This document shows, piece after piece, positions 26,166-38,396 of a stretch of DNA of 64,000 bases. The stretch comes from Pegea sp. RAD2-039 (taxonomy: Eukaryota; Chordata; Thaliacea; Salpida; Salpidae). How positions within the stretch are numbered: position 1 is the first letter of the stretch; each line of letters begins with the position of its first letter. The notes under the pieces were generated by a model. It was not told the DNA's origin. It worked only from the letters and a program-made list of their open reading frames with translations, and did not search any database. The stretch is taken from assembly GCA_034620365.1 (NCBI GenBank), contig JAQGEQ010000232.1, positions 62,001 through 126,000 on the forward strand, read 5' to 3'. The translations under genes and the position numbers were made by a program.

Positions 26166-28147
26166 TTTGTTTGTTTACTTAATCAATTACAGCAAGTAGC
26201 TTATCAAAGTGACTTTAATAGCTTTTAATTACGTGAAGCCATACGGGAGATCCCCGGCTAAGAAACTATATTTAATATTTATAAACATCAAGTTGAAACA
26301 AAAAATGAATTAAAAAGTTATTATTTTTTTAACAGTGTTGAAACACAATTTTGAAAATTATTTTTTATAATAATAAACCAAAAAAATTAAAGTAGGTTAT
26401 AAGTGAGACTATTCCTTATCTGAGCTTTTCTTAAAAATATTAAAAATATATTTTTTAAATATCCTAAAATCAACAAACAATTTAAGTATATGTCTTATTA
26501 ACAACTTTTACGTTAATCCTGCATTATATTTGGTGAATTTAAAAAATTTTAGATTAACTGGTAAAGATCTACTACAACTAGAACTTAGAAACATATTAGC
26601 CAAATTATTTATTACAGATATAAAAACTATTCCTCGAGTAAAACCAGTTAGTTGCCAAATGTGTTAAGATTTGAAGCAATAAAAATACATTTTAGATTTC
26701 TTGATATTTCTAGCAATATGATCTAGCTTTATTAAAGTTATATACTGTAAAATTAAGCAGATTAAAAGCTTTTAAGTTATTTGAATCAAGGCAAACCTTT
26801 TGTGACTATTTTTTAAGTATCTTATATACTTTTATTTGAGATTTTTGTTACGTCTGATTGGTTGTTATAGGATAATACTCGATAGATTCAAATATAAGAA
26901 AGGTTTGGTATGAAGTAAGTTTTCTTAATTTTATGCTTTTGGCTAAGGAGATTTTACGAGTTAACAAGATAAGATGAACCAAATAGCTTTTAATTGAGTC
27001 TATTGCTTCTAGAAGCTACGTGAAATAGATAAATAAATAAAATTTCATGTATTTCACTTATAACATAGATAATATATTTTCTTTAGGCTTACATATAAAC
27101 TTTTGAAATTCAGATTTGGAAGCATTTTAAAGATTTCAATTACCTTACAAAGCAGTTAAAGCTAATATATATTAAGCGTTCAGATTATTTGTTAAATTCT
27201 TTTTACTGACAAAAAACAGGTGTGTGTAGGTTGCAAAATATATTGTGAAATTATACATCACTTGAAAACTTTATTTAAACTTGAATGTTTTATTTAACTG
27301 ACAATTAATTCAAAGAAAGCTATTGCTTAAAAATAAGAAATGAATTGTAGAAATGTGATAATGTGATTTTTTCAAATAAAATATTTAAAATATAATTTTT
27401 GAAAAATGAACTTTATTTAACAACAACAAAATAAAAAAGAATTTTAGTTTATCTGTAAAGAAAGTTTTGATTTATTTGAATGAATTATTAAACAATACCT
27501 AAATAATTGAACAGATAAATATTAAGATTTAATTATTCATTTATAAAAGTAAACTTTTCCACTACTAATTTGCTCTCGATTATTTTTCAAATATAATAGC
27601 TACGAAATTTTCTTGCTTTTAAAAATGTTTTTAAGAAAATTTTTCAAAACAAAATCTCTGTAAAAAGCTAAAATAGCCTAGAGGGGGTGTTTTGTTTGAA
27701 AATCTTAAGTGCTTCGCCAACATTTTTGTTCCATTCATTTGATATTCTGACTGAAAAATTCTTTTTGCAAATCACTTTTAAACAAAATGTAGTTTTAGTA
27801 GTTAATTGAATCGTAGAAAATTTGTAAAGACTAGAGATATAAACAACATTTTAATTCACTCAGGAATCATTTGTTAAAATTTATGTTTGTAAACCTGAGA
27901 AAAATTTATTTATATTTACAAATAAATTAGTTTTTTATAAATTATTTTTCTAATAAGTATTTTTACGATAATTTCGATGAATCAAAATATTTTGATTTTG
28001 AAAATAAATCGCCTAACATTAAATTTGTTTATTATTATATTTATTGTTCAATTTTTTTATTTATTTACTATTCAAAGAATTGTTTTGCTAATCTAAATAT
28101 TTTTTATATCAGAATGTTTTTATGAGTTGTAAGTTGACATAAATAAA
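26166..28147. other. AT-rich spacer
   Basis: This lies between the divergent starts of UPB1 (-) and the four-TM gene (+), so it should hold both promoters. I see no open frame or repeat. A T-rich acceptor (TTTTTTATATCAG) lies about 35 nt before the next ATG. Confidence 0.5.
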
Positions 28148-30780
28148 GATGGTTAATTACAATCACAGGTATGGAAGAAATACTACAGGTAAAAATTGCT
28201 GATATTAGTTGAAAGTTTTATAATTTTTATTTCTGTATGAATATTACATAAAAAAATTGTCGGTTTTTCTTTAAATACAATTCTAATTTTAAAATATTGC
28301 AAAGTCATCTATCTTACATCAAAAAATAAAATTTAAAGAAATAAGTTGCATATAAGAAAGACTAAAATATCGAAATTCTGATTTAATGGATTTCATTTAT
28401 TATTTTCAAATATCTAAAAAGTATTACTAAAGGTTTCAATTTACCTTTTTTACTGTTTAACTAATTTAATTTTTTCTTTATTTTATTTAAAGAACTATTC
28501 AATCCTCTTAAATTAATCATTTTTATTTACTAATTTATTAAAAGAAAACTTTTATTGTATATATTAGAACAGCATGGAATAAGCATATCTCGTGTTTTGT
28601 TCAAAGAATCATTTAAATAAAACTTATTTATAGAAATTAAGTACGATTATATATAAACCAAAAATTCTATTAAATAACCAAACTTCTTTTACTTTATCAG
28701 ATCAACCTTATATATCTGTTGAACGCAAACGAATGACCGGTTGTAAGTGTTATAATGCTTATTGCAAGTCAGTTCAAGGTATTTGTAAGATAGCTTTTAT
28801 GGTAAGCTTTTGATTTGCTTGTATATTTAACAACTTCTATATTAACACAGATTTTTCTTTCTAGATATGTGCTTTTTTGGTTTTTGTAATAATTGGAGCA
28901 TCACCTTATTTTGAACCCATTTTCGTACTCGATTACCAAACTTGGCCTTTTCATTTGGTTATGTTATTTGATATTGTATCTTGGATTCTAATCATTATTG
29001 CTTTTGCCTTCTTTACATCAGGATATCACTTGAACCAACCCCACATCGCTTGGCCTAAACGGGTTTGTTTTCTTCCCAAATATTTTGAATTAATAATTAT
29101 GGACAAATATAGGAAGTAATTGATTTGTTATTAGCTCGTTCGAAAGCTCAAAATTTGTCAAATTTCCTGAAATAATTTCTGATTTCTTATAATAGTAATC
29201 GATTTGCTTGATTTAAATCAAGAAAAAAACTTTGGTTTGTAAACCAGCAACCCTGGCCCACCAGACAGGGCAAATAAAATCACCTTTGGTCGTTGTCATG
29301 ACGTCATGTTGTCATGGATACTGAAAGCTCGATATAAATGTGGACTAATCTTCATCACATCTACTGTTAGCTAATCACAAGCTCTTTGTAGGAGCTTATT
29401 TTCAACTCTATCATCCTTGTCATGGTCTTTTTGGCCATGATGTTGGAATTGACCAACATTTGGAGATGGGACCCGACTAATATTAGAGATGGTATTGGAG
29501 ATGGTCAGTAGTTCATTAAATCATTTCTTTCATCTAACAAACTGATGTCAGCATCCAGATATATTCGGACGCGTTATGGTAACACATATGGCGGGATGGC
29601 AGGTTACGGTATGGGCGGGTCAGCCTATGGGACAGGTGGACGCAATTCTTACTACTGTGGTATTGTGGACAGTCGGTTCTGTGACAGTTACCTTCTATTA
29701 CTACAAAACTACAATCCTTATCTCGCTAATCATATCGTTGCTGGAGTAAGAGTTTTAGTATCTACATCACCTTTCTGATCCTATCTTCTATTAGGTGCTC
29801 CTTGTTGTCCTCCTCATCATTCAGACCATCGCGTTCTCTTACTCTTATAGAACTTATCGACGTTTCAAACGCGATATGTCGCGTGGGGGTACTGAACCGG
29901 AACCGAAGTTGACATTGTGGACGCGATTACGCTTTCATCTTTGGAATTTGAAAACAAATAGCTCAAACGCGCTCCGTAACGGATCCAGCAGCATCAGAGA
30001 GAAGTCAGTGTCCTACAAACTGACCACTAGATGTCGTGATTTGATCTTTCCAGATTTGAAGATTTAAAATCTGGAAATACTCGAAGCGACGTTGATGGAT
30101 CATGCACAGTGGATTTAGATGACGTCACACCAAACTTCCACTCTTCTAATGCTACGTCACAAACCACCATCGCTGCTTCTGTTTCCCTGAATCAGTAAGT
30201 CACGTGATTCGCGTTTGAATGCGAAACTATTTCTTCTTTTGGTAGCTATGAAACATCTCCCAATCTAAAGATGAAAGAAGATGATCAAAGACTTTCTTCT
30301 AGTGAAAGAAGATCTTCTAGTGGGAACAGATCTTCTGATAAAAGATCTTCAAGAGGAAACAGATCTTCTGATAAAAGGTCCTCCAGTGGAAATAGATCTT
30401 CTGATAAAAGGTCCTCCAGTGGAAATAGATCTTCTGATAAAAGATCCTCTAGTGGGAACAGATCTTCTGATAAAAGGTCCTCTAGTGGGAACAGATCTTC
30501 TGATAAAAGGTTGAAGATTATTTTAAGATTTTTTCGTGACACTTTTTTCTTTTTCTTCAAATCTTCCTTTTCATCTTCCAACTTATTCTCAATCCAAAGA
30601 CCTTTTTTCGTCTTCATCTCTTGATCTTCATCCCGGAAAACTTAATCTTTAAATTTTTGTAGATCCACAAGTTCTCGTATCGAAGAAGTATCTTCACGAT
30701 CTCGCTTCGAAGGATCACCGACATCTCGCTCTAATGACGATGAAACTAAATCACCTCCAATGGCGTCTTTTGTTGTCTGA
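28148..30780 (+). CDS. Four-transmembrane (possibly MARVEL/occludin-like) protein with repeat tail
   Basis: Nine exons (28148-28187, 28701-28801, 28865-29062, 29392-29491, 29552-29745, 29795-30003, 30054-30194, 30246-30509, 30663-30780) join in phase to 454 residues. Four membrane segments are visible: FLVFVIIGASPYF, LVMLFDIVSWILIIIAFAFF, SIILVMVFLAMML and VLLVVLLIIQTIAFSY. The second outer loop is large and Gly/Tyr-rich (YGGMAGYGMGGSAYGTGG) with two cysteines, recalling occludin and other MARVEL proteins, although in occludin the Gly/Tyr-rich loop is the first one. The cytoplasmic tail holds about six 11-residue repeats, SSSGNRSSDKR, coded by 33-bp units. A junctional or membrane-trafficking role would fit the fold but is inference; claudin-like or unrelated tetraspan families remain possible. 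Confidence 0.75.
30310..30510 (+). repeat. 33-bp coding tandem repeat (SSSGNRSSDKR)
   Basis: About six units of AGATCTTCTGATAAAAGG plus a TCCTCTAGTGGGAAC-type half encode an 11-residue Ser/Arg/Lys repeat in the tail of the four-TM protein. Since 33 is divisible by three, other frames also stay open across it, creating shadow ORFs on both strands. Confidence 0.9.
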
Positions 30781-31041
30781 ACCTTTGTGACGTCATCAAG
30801 TCGAGTTTTCTGCTTGACTGCTTTTGCCACAACCACTTTTTGCCTTTTCTGTTCTCATTCACTTACACAATAACCAATTATGTGTCACCATAGAGACGCA
30901 TTTACATCTTAGCCGCTTTGATTGATGTCGGCTTTTGTGACGACCACTTTTTATATCAACTTACCAACTCACTTTTATAAAATTATTGTATAAAAAACTT
31001 TAAATTCGTTAAATTTCCATCAAAAGCACCCATAATTCGCT

Positions 31042-31962
31042 ACCAAATCACCAGTAAAACCATCAAAACACCAGTAGTACCATCATAACACCAGTAGTAC
31101 CATTCTAACACCAGTAGTACCATCAAACCACCAGTAGAACCATCAAACCACCAGTAGTACCATTCTAACACCAGTAGAACCATTCTAACACCAGTAGTAC
31201 CATTCTAACACCAGTACAACCATTCTAATACCAGTAGAACCATTCTAACACCAGTAGTACCATCATAACACCAGTAGAACCATCATACAACCAGTAGAAC
31301 CATCAAACCACCAGTAGAACCATCATAACACCAGTAGTACCATTCTGACACCAGTAGAACCATTCTAACACCAGTACAACCATTCTAATACCAGTAGAAC
31401 CATTCTAACACCAGTAGTACCATCATAACACCAGTAGAACCATCATAACACCAGTAGAACCATCATACAACCAGTAGAACCATTCTAACACCAGTAGAAC
31501 CATCATAACACCAGTAGTACCATCATAACACCAGTAGTACCATCATAACACCAGTAGTACCATCATAACACCAGTAGAACCATCATAACACCAGTAGAAC
31601 CATCATAACACCAGTAGAACCATCATAACACCAGTAGTACCATCATAACACCAATAGAACCATTCTAACACCAGTAGAACCATCATAACACCAGTAGAAC
31701 CATCATAACACCAGTAGTACCATTCTAACACCAGTAGTACCATCATAACACCAGTAGAACCATCAAACCACCAGTAGAACTATCATACAACCAGTAGAAC
31801 TATCATAACACTAGTAGTACCATCATAACACCAGTAGAACCATCATACAACCAGTAGTACCATCATAACACCAGTAGAACCATCATACAACCAGTAGTAC
31901 CATCATAACACCAGTAGAACCACCAAACTACCAGTAGAACCATCATACAACCAGTATTGCCA
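31042..31962. repeat. 20-bp minisatellite (CCAGTAGAACCATCATAACA)
   Basis: About 46 imperfect units run head to tail between the four-TM gene and the kinase gene. Variants include GTAGTACC for GTAGAACC, CATTCTAACA for CATCATAACA, and some CATACAACCAG or CAAACCACCAG units. There are no unique spacers, so it is a satellite and not a CRISPR-like array. Confidence 0.97.
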
Positions 31963-32634
31963 ACATCTGTATCAGTTTATTCCAATTTAGTAATTAGTTT
32001 TTTAACTGTCAGATAATAATTAAACATTTGTAAAAATCAGTTTTAACAAATAAAATATGATTTGGTTTTTCATATATCAAATGGTTCTATTGGAAAGATA
32101 CGGAACTTAAACATAAAGCAGTATATTAAAATTATTGTCAAAATTTAAGTTATTAAACATAAAAGGGTTTGTTTTAGTAGCAATTTTGGAAATATTTCTT
32201 TTTAAATAAAAGTTGAAATTAAATGATAAAAATGTTAAGTCTTTCATAATCCTTGTTCAATTTTTCATGAAATATTTGTATTAAAAAAGCTAATTAGAAG
32301 AGAAAATGTCTTTAAATCTTTCGATAAATTAATATTTTTGTAGCTAGAATAAAATAGAAATCTGTTTTTCTATTTTATGACTTTATTTATGATATTTAAA
32401 TAATATTTATAATATTATATTTATTTCATTTTGAAATTTTTTTGATTAATGTCTGACGTCAGATTATGATGAGTCTTGTTATCATTGTTATGATTTACTT
32501 GTGATAGTGACGTCATAATGGCTAACTGAAGTTTAGAAAAAAAGTTAAAAAAAAAACACTTTAGTGACTAGTAGTGTTTCACGAATCTTTCACTTTTGCG
32601 ATTTATCCGAATCTTATTCAAAAAATTATCAAAA
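31963..32634. other. Promoter/5' region of the kinase gene
   Basis: AT-rich sequence upstream of the TSSK-like gene. It contains two TGACGTCA palindromes near its end (annotated separately) and no coding support. Confidence 0.5.
32454..32515. promoter_or_regulatory. Two TGACGTCA (CRE-type) sites upstream of the kinase
   Basis: TGACGTCA occurs at 32454-32461 and 32508-32515, about 120-180 nt before the kinase ATG. In mammals, CREM acting through this motif drives many spermatid genes, which would suit a TSSK-type kinase. The same palindrome is very common in introns of this window, so a promoter role is uncertain. Confidence 0.3.
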
Positions 32635-35600
32635 ATGTCCGAAAAGGTTGCAGAAAAGAATGTTATCCCTTCTGAGGACCTCAACATTGACATTGAAGTT
32701 GATGAATGTCAACAAAATGGCTACATTCTTGATGGACAGTTCCTTGGTGCCGGTGCTTATGCGAAAGTTTACTCGGCTAAACCAACCATCAAGAAAATCA
32801 AATCAAACTATAAACTTCGCTCTTTATACCGCAAAAATAATAACTTTAAGGTACTCCATCTAAATCCTACCTCTTCTTTTTCTATCTTCTTCTTTTAGGT
32901 GGCCATCAAAGTCGCAAACGCCGCAAAGGCACCTGACAAGTACCTATACCGCTTCCTTCCGCGAGAAATATCCACTATGAGTATTTGTTACGGTCATCCA
33001 AACGTGGTAAGTAGATAAAAAAGCAGTCCATGACTCTAGGTGACACAGGACATGACAGGTACAATTACTGGACATGTTTGCGACCAAAAACCGTGTCTAT
33101 ATGGTCATCAAGTTTGCCGAGAAGGGCGACCTGCTACGATACGTCAACAAAGTGTACGAGAAGCGACCGGATGGAACTCGTGGAGCGATTTCTGAAGAAG
33201 AAGCGCGTGATATCTTCCGTGGCGTAGCCCGCGGTCTCCAACATCTCCATTCAATTAACATCGCTCATAGGTTTGTCTTTGTGATGACGTCAAACTGCTC
33301 TGACGTCATTGTAACAGAGATTTGAAATGTGAGAATTTGTTGTTGGACGACGAGATGAACGCGTTCATCGCTGATTTTGGTTTCGCGATTCAAACAAGCA
33401 TGAAGTTTCGCGCGCAGTTGCTACGCACCCATTGTGGTAGTTATGCGTACGCTGCTCCCGAAGTTCTACGTCAGGAGGTTTATGATGGTCGAAGTGCTGA
33501 TCTGTGGAGCTTGTAAGTTCCTTAAAAGAGCTTTGATGATGTCATGAACGCTTTTACGCGCAGAGGTGTGGTGTTGTATGCTATTTTGCATGGAACTCTA
33601 CCATTTCGCGCGAAAACTCCGAAAGAAGTATTGAAGTTGATGAAGAAGAATATTCTGTTCAAACAGAACTTGTCACCAGGTGGCGACAGTGAGCAATTGA
33701 TGTAAAGATCAAGTTTTAAAGTGGAAATTGTTGTTGCAGATTGTAAAAATTTACTGAGAGGCTTGTTAAGACGAAGACCTAATAAAAGGATCGATGTTAA
33801 TGAAGTCTTTCAACATCCTTGGATGACGGCTGCAAGATTAGGAAATAAAGAATATCAACCAAAAGTATAAAATTGTTCTTCAATTGCAGCAAGATTAAAC
33901 TATTTTGTAATTAGGGTGCAGAGGGGGATACCTCTACAAAGAGCAGTCGCCCAGAGGTCCTGATGATGAATCCTAGGCGCCCCGGTAAGATACTTTTATT
34001 GCAACTAATTAAACATTTCATCGATTTTTTTACATATTATTCAATCAAATGTTTTCAATCATCAATATAGTAAATAAATGTAATTAAAAGTCTGAATTTT
34101 TAATCATTTAATCAGTTTTAAATTATATCAGCTTTAAACCAGCAATAGTTAGTTAAGCCAGCAATAGTTAGTTAAACCAGCAATAGTTAGTTAAGCCAGC
34201 AATAGTTAGTTAAACCAGTAATAGTTAGTTAAGCCAGTAATAGTTAGTTAAGCCAGCAATGGTTAGTTAAGCCAGCAATGGTTAGTTAAACCAGTAATAG
34301 TTAGTTAAACCAGTAATAGTTAGTTAAACCAGTAATAGTTAGTTAAACCAGCAATAGTTAGTTAAGCCAGTAATAGTTAGTTAAACCAGTAATAGTTAGT
34401 TAAACCAGCAATAGTTAGTTAAACCAGCAATGGTTAGTTAAGCCAGCAATAGTTAGTTAAACCAGTAATAGTTAGTTAAACCATTAATAGTTAGTTAAGC
34501 CAGTAATAGTTAGTTAAGCCAGCAATGGTTAGTTAAACCAGCAATAGTTAGTTAAACCAGCAATAGTTAGTTAAACCAGTAATAGTTAGTTAAGCCAGTA
34601 ATAGTTAGTTAAGCCAGCAATAGTTAGTTAAGCCAGTAATAGTTAGTTAAGCCAGCAATAGTTAGTTAAGCCAGCATGGTTAGTTAAACCAGCAATAGTT
34701 AGTTAAACCAGCAATGGTTAGTTAAACCAGCAATAGTTAGTTAAACCAGCAATGGTTAGTTAAACCAGCAATAGTTAGTTAAGCCAGTAATAGTTAGTTA
34801 AGCCAGTAATAGTTAGTTAAGCCAGCAATAGTTAGTTAAGCCAGCAATAGTTAGTTAAGCCAGTAATAGTTAGTTAAGCCAGCAATAGTTAGTTAAGCCA
34901 GCATGGTTAGTTAAACCAGCAATAGTTAGTTAAACCAGCAATGGTTAGTTAAACCAGCAATGGTTAGTTAAACCAGCAATAGTTAGTTAAGCCAGTAATA
35001 GTTAGTTAAGCCAGTAATAGTTAGTTAAGCCAGCAATAGTTAGTTAAGCCAGCAATAGTTAGTTAAGCCAGTAATAGTTAGTTAAGCCAGCAATAGTTAG
35101 TTAAGCCAGCATGGTTAGTTAAACCAGCAATAGTTAGTTAAACCAGTAATAGTTAGTTAAGCCAGCAATAGTTAGTTAAGCCAGCATGGTTAGTTAAACC
35201 AGCAATAGTTAGTTAAACCAGCAATAGTTAGTTAAACCAGCAATGGTTAGTTAAACCAGCAATAGTTAGTTAAACCAGCAATGGTTAGTTAAGCCAGCAA
35301 TGGTTAGTTAAATGAGTCTGATTAGTAATTATGGTTATTTTTAGGTAAGTTTGATTGTGCATCTAATGTTCTTGATTACTTCCGGGAAGTGATGGAGACG
35401 AAGGAGGTTTGTTCTGCTGATGCTGCTGGTGACAAGCAATCAAACCAAGTGAAAATTTCCACTTCATCTACTCCAGCTGGTGGCGACAAGAAACCGCTGG
35501 GGCAGAAAGAAGTGGAGACAAACTTGAAAGTTCAAGTTGCCCTTAAAGATCAACTTCCTTGTAAAGAGCAGTTACTAAAAGAAGATGTTAATAATAATAA

Positions 35601-37971
35601 TAATTGTGGAAATGAAAGTCCTCAATTTAAAAGAAAGATATTCAAAGATCAAAACTCATCTAAAGATCAACATCTTGCAGAAGATGTAACCACTGAAAAT
35701 ACTAAAAAGAAATCTGATCCAAAAGAGCAGGTTCAAGGTTCACTAAGTGAACAAAAACAACGAAGACGTGAGCTACGTCAGCGATCAAGGAATCGACGAC
35801 GTCAGGATCTTGATGAAGATTATAAAGCTTCGAAAGATCAGCAAGATCAAAAAGAGCAAAAAGATCAAAATGATCTTCTTAGAGACACAACTGCTTCTAA
35901 AAATGAAAGAAGAAGAAGGTCAAAAGATCAAAATGAGCAAAAGGATCAAAATGATCTTCTTAGAGACACAACTGCTTCTAAAAATGAAAGAAGAAGAAGA
36001 TCAAAAGATCAAAATGAGCAAAAGGATCAAAATGATCTTCTTAGAGACACAACTGCTTCTAAAAATGAAAGAAGAAGAAGAAGATCAAAAGATCAAAATG
36101 AGCAAAAAGATCAAAATGATCCTCTTAGAGACACAACTTCCTCTAAAAATGAAAGAAGAAGAAGATCAAAAGATCAAAAAGAGCAAAAAGATCAAAATGA
36201 TCTTGTTAGAGACACAACTGCCTCAAAGAACGAAAGAAGAAGAAGATCAAAAGATCAAAAAGATCAAAATGATCTTCTTAGAGACACAACTGCCTCAAAG
36301 AACGAAAGAAGAAGATCAAAAGATCAAAAAGAGCAAAAAGATCAAAATAATCTTCTTAGAGACACAACTTCCTCTAAAAATGAAGGAAGAAGAAGATCAA
36401 AAGATCAGGATGAGCAAAAAGATCAAAATGATCCTCTTAGAGACACAACTTCCTCTAAAAATGAAAGAAGAAGAAGATCAAAAGATCAAAAAGAGCAAAA
36501 AGATCAAAATGATCTTCTTAGAGACACAACTGCCTCTAAAAAGGAAAGAAGAAGAAGATCAAAAGATCAAAATGAGCAAAAGGATCAAAATGATCTTCTT
36601 AAAGACACAACTGCCTCAAAGAACGAAAGAAGAAGATCAAAAGATCAAAAAGATCAGAAAGATCAGGATGATCTTCTTAGAGACACAACTGCCTCTAAAA
36701 ATGAAAGAAGAAGAAGATCAAAAGATCAGAAAGATCAGGATGATCTTGCTAGAGACACAACTGCCTCTAAAAATGAGAGAAGAAGAAGATCAAAAGATCA
36801 AAATGAGCAAAAAGATCAAAATGATCCTCTTAGAGACACAACTGCCTCTAAAAATGAAAGAAGAAGAAGATCAAAAGATCAGAAAGATCAGGATGATCTT
36901 GCTAGAGACACAACTGCCTCTAAAAATGAAAGAAGAAGAAGATCAAAAGATCAAAATGAGCAAAAGGATCAAAATGATCCTCTTAGAGACACAACTGCCT
37001 CAAAGAACGAAAGAAGAAGATCAAAAGATCAGGATGATCTTGTTAGAGATCAAAGTTGTTCAAAAAATGAGAGCAGAAGAGAAACAAAACATGACAAGGA
37101 ACAGAATGATCTTGTCGAAGATCAAAGTCTTACAAAAGATCAGAAAAAGAAAAGATCAAAGATTGATAGAAAGCAAAATAATCTTGCTAGAGACACAACT
37201 GCCTCAAAAGATGAAAAAAGAAGAGTAAAAGATCCTGCAGAGTCTAATGATCTTGATAGGGACAAGACTGCCTCAAAAACTGAAAGAAGAGCAAAAGATG
37301 ATTCAAAATCTCAGGGTCTTGTTAGAGATCAAAGCTGTTCAAAGAATGAAAGAAGAAGATCCAAATATCTTAAAGAGCAGAAAGATTTGAAAGAGAAAAG
37401 TTTAAAGAAAAATAAAGAAGATGACTTTTTCTCAGCATCTCAACAAATGTCCGAAATCTCATCAATAAAGTCATCACTAAATCAAGTTGATCAATTAACG
37501 ATACTAGCCAATCAGCTTGAAGAAAAGATACATAAGTCCCGCGAAGCAGCAGCTGCAAAAACGAAGATTAAACAGATTCTGAACGATCGCAGGTTGCCAG
37601 GAAATGAAGCTGGGCGACAGGGACCAGTTAGCACTTTAAATGGACCGCGGCCCAAAGCTTTGCAACCAAGTGCTAAAGTCACAGTCCCCGATTGCCTTAT
37701 CCGCTCTCGTACGCCACATGTGGCCGTTTATAAACCGCTTGCTGAAAAACAAACAACATCTACAGACCTTCGTCTTCAATATATGGAGACAAGGCAGCAT
37801 ATTGAAGAAAAAATCAAAGTTATGGCATCGCGGCCTTCTACTGCCCGACCCCATTCATCTGTACCTTTTATTCGCCAAAGATTTCTACCGATACCAATAA
37901 GTAAAGAGCCTGTGCGCAGTAAAAAACATTCACCGTTGCAACGTCCTACAATGAAACCAAACCGCTTGTAA
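32635..37971 (+). CDS. TSSK-like Ser/Thr kinase with long charged repeat tail
   Basis: Eight exons (32635-32850, 32899-33006, 33059-33270, 33318-33512, 33564-33679, 33740-33864, 33915-33984, 35345-37971) keep one frame for 1,222 residues. Residues about 27-315 are a complete kinase domain: Gly loop [17 protein letters not shown] lysine, [13 protein letters not shown] catalytic loop, ADFGFA, and [19 protein letters not shown] and the [10 protein letters not shown]-type activation segment are typical of the testis-specific serine kinase family. The last exon adds an 875-residue tail with more than 20 units of about 27 residues ([27 protein letters not shown]), then a predicted coiled coil ([20 protein letters not shown]) and a basic C terminus. 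Known TSSKs are about 270-370 aa, so the tail is exceptional. A sperm role is inferred from the family. Exon 6 could also read into intron 6 and stop after one codon, giving a kinase-only 325-aa form. Confidence 0.85.
34134..35312. repeat. 19-bp minisatellite filling the last intron of the kinase gene
   Basis: About 60 units of CCAGCAATAGTTAGTTAAA and its G/T variants (CCAGTAATAGTTAGTTAAG, CCAGCATGGTTAGTTAAA) occupy most of the 1.36-kb intron 33985-35344. Higher-order repetition is visible, with blocks of several units repeated around 34620-35120. Other introns of this gene are about 50 nt. Confidence 0.97.
35830..37050 (+). repeat. Coding tandem repeat of the kinase tail (about 78-87 bp)
   Basis: More than 15 regular units built around GATCAAAA, GAGCAAAAAGATC, GAGACACAACTGCC and GAAAGAAGAAGAAGATC encode the [17 protein letters not shown] repeat. 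Degenerate units continue to about 37370. Unit length changes by multiples of three, so the kinase frame is never broken and a second frame (35747-37228) also stays open. Confidence 0.93.
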
Positions 37972-38396
37972 AAAAAACAATTATTGTTTTCGTGTAAAAT
38001 TTAAGCAAATATAACGCCCTGTAAAGTGTTCGTGGCTTTGTGTTTATTTTTTCACTTTATTTTATTTATTAAGTTTACATAAAAAAATGAAAGTGAAAAA
38101 AAGTATTTGTAAGTCTAGGAAATATCTAAATGAGACGAAATATTAAAAAAGTTTTATTTGTTTAGTTTAGATTGTGTAGAAATTAAAACAATTGAAGAAA
38201 TAAAAACACCAATAATAAATTGTTCCTTTTTAAAATAAAAATAACAAAAAAATCTTAGCTTACAAATACTAAAGAAAATAATATAACTGAATTAATGATT
38301 TTTTCACCACAGAAATTGTTAAATATTGTTTTAAGTTTTTAATTATTTAGACTTATAGGTTAGTAAGTTTGTTTAAGGCTAGTTTCAGTAAGTACC
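37972..38396. other. AT-rich 3' flank of the kinase gene
   Basis: Probable 3' UTR and spacer up to the SINE. No other feature is seen. Confidence 0.5.

Noticed and set aside
30285-30617. 110-aa antisense frame rich in LLSEDLFPLED
   Set aside because: Shadow of the 33-bp coding repeat, whose length is a multiple of three.
31042-35312. CRISPR-like arrays
   Set aside because: Units are adjacent with no unique spacers, the genome is eukaryotic, and the arrays lie in a spacer and an intron. They are minisatellites.
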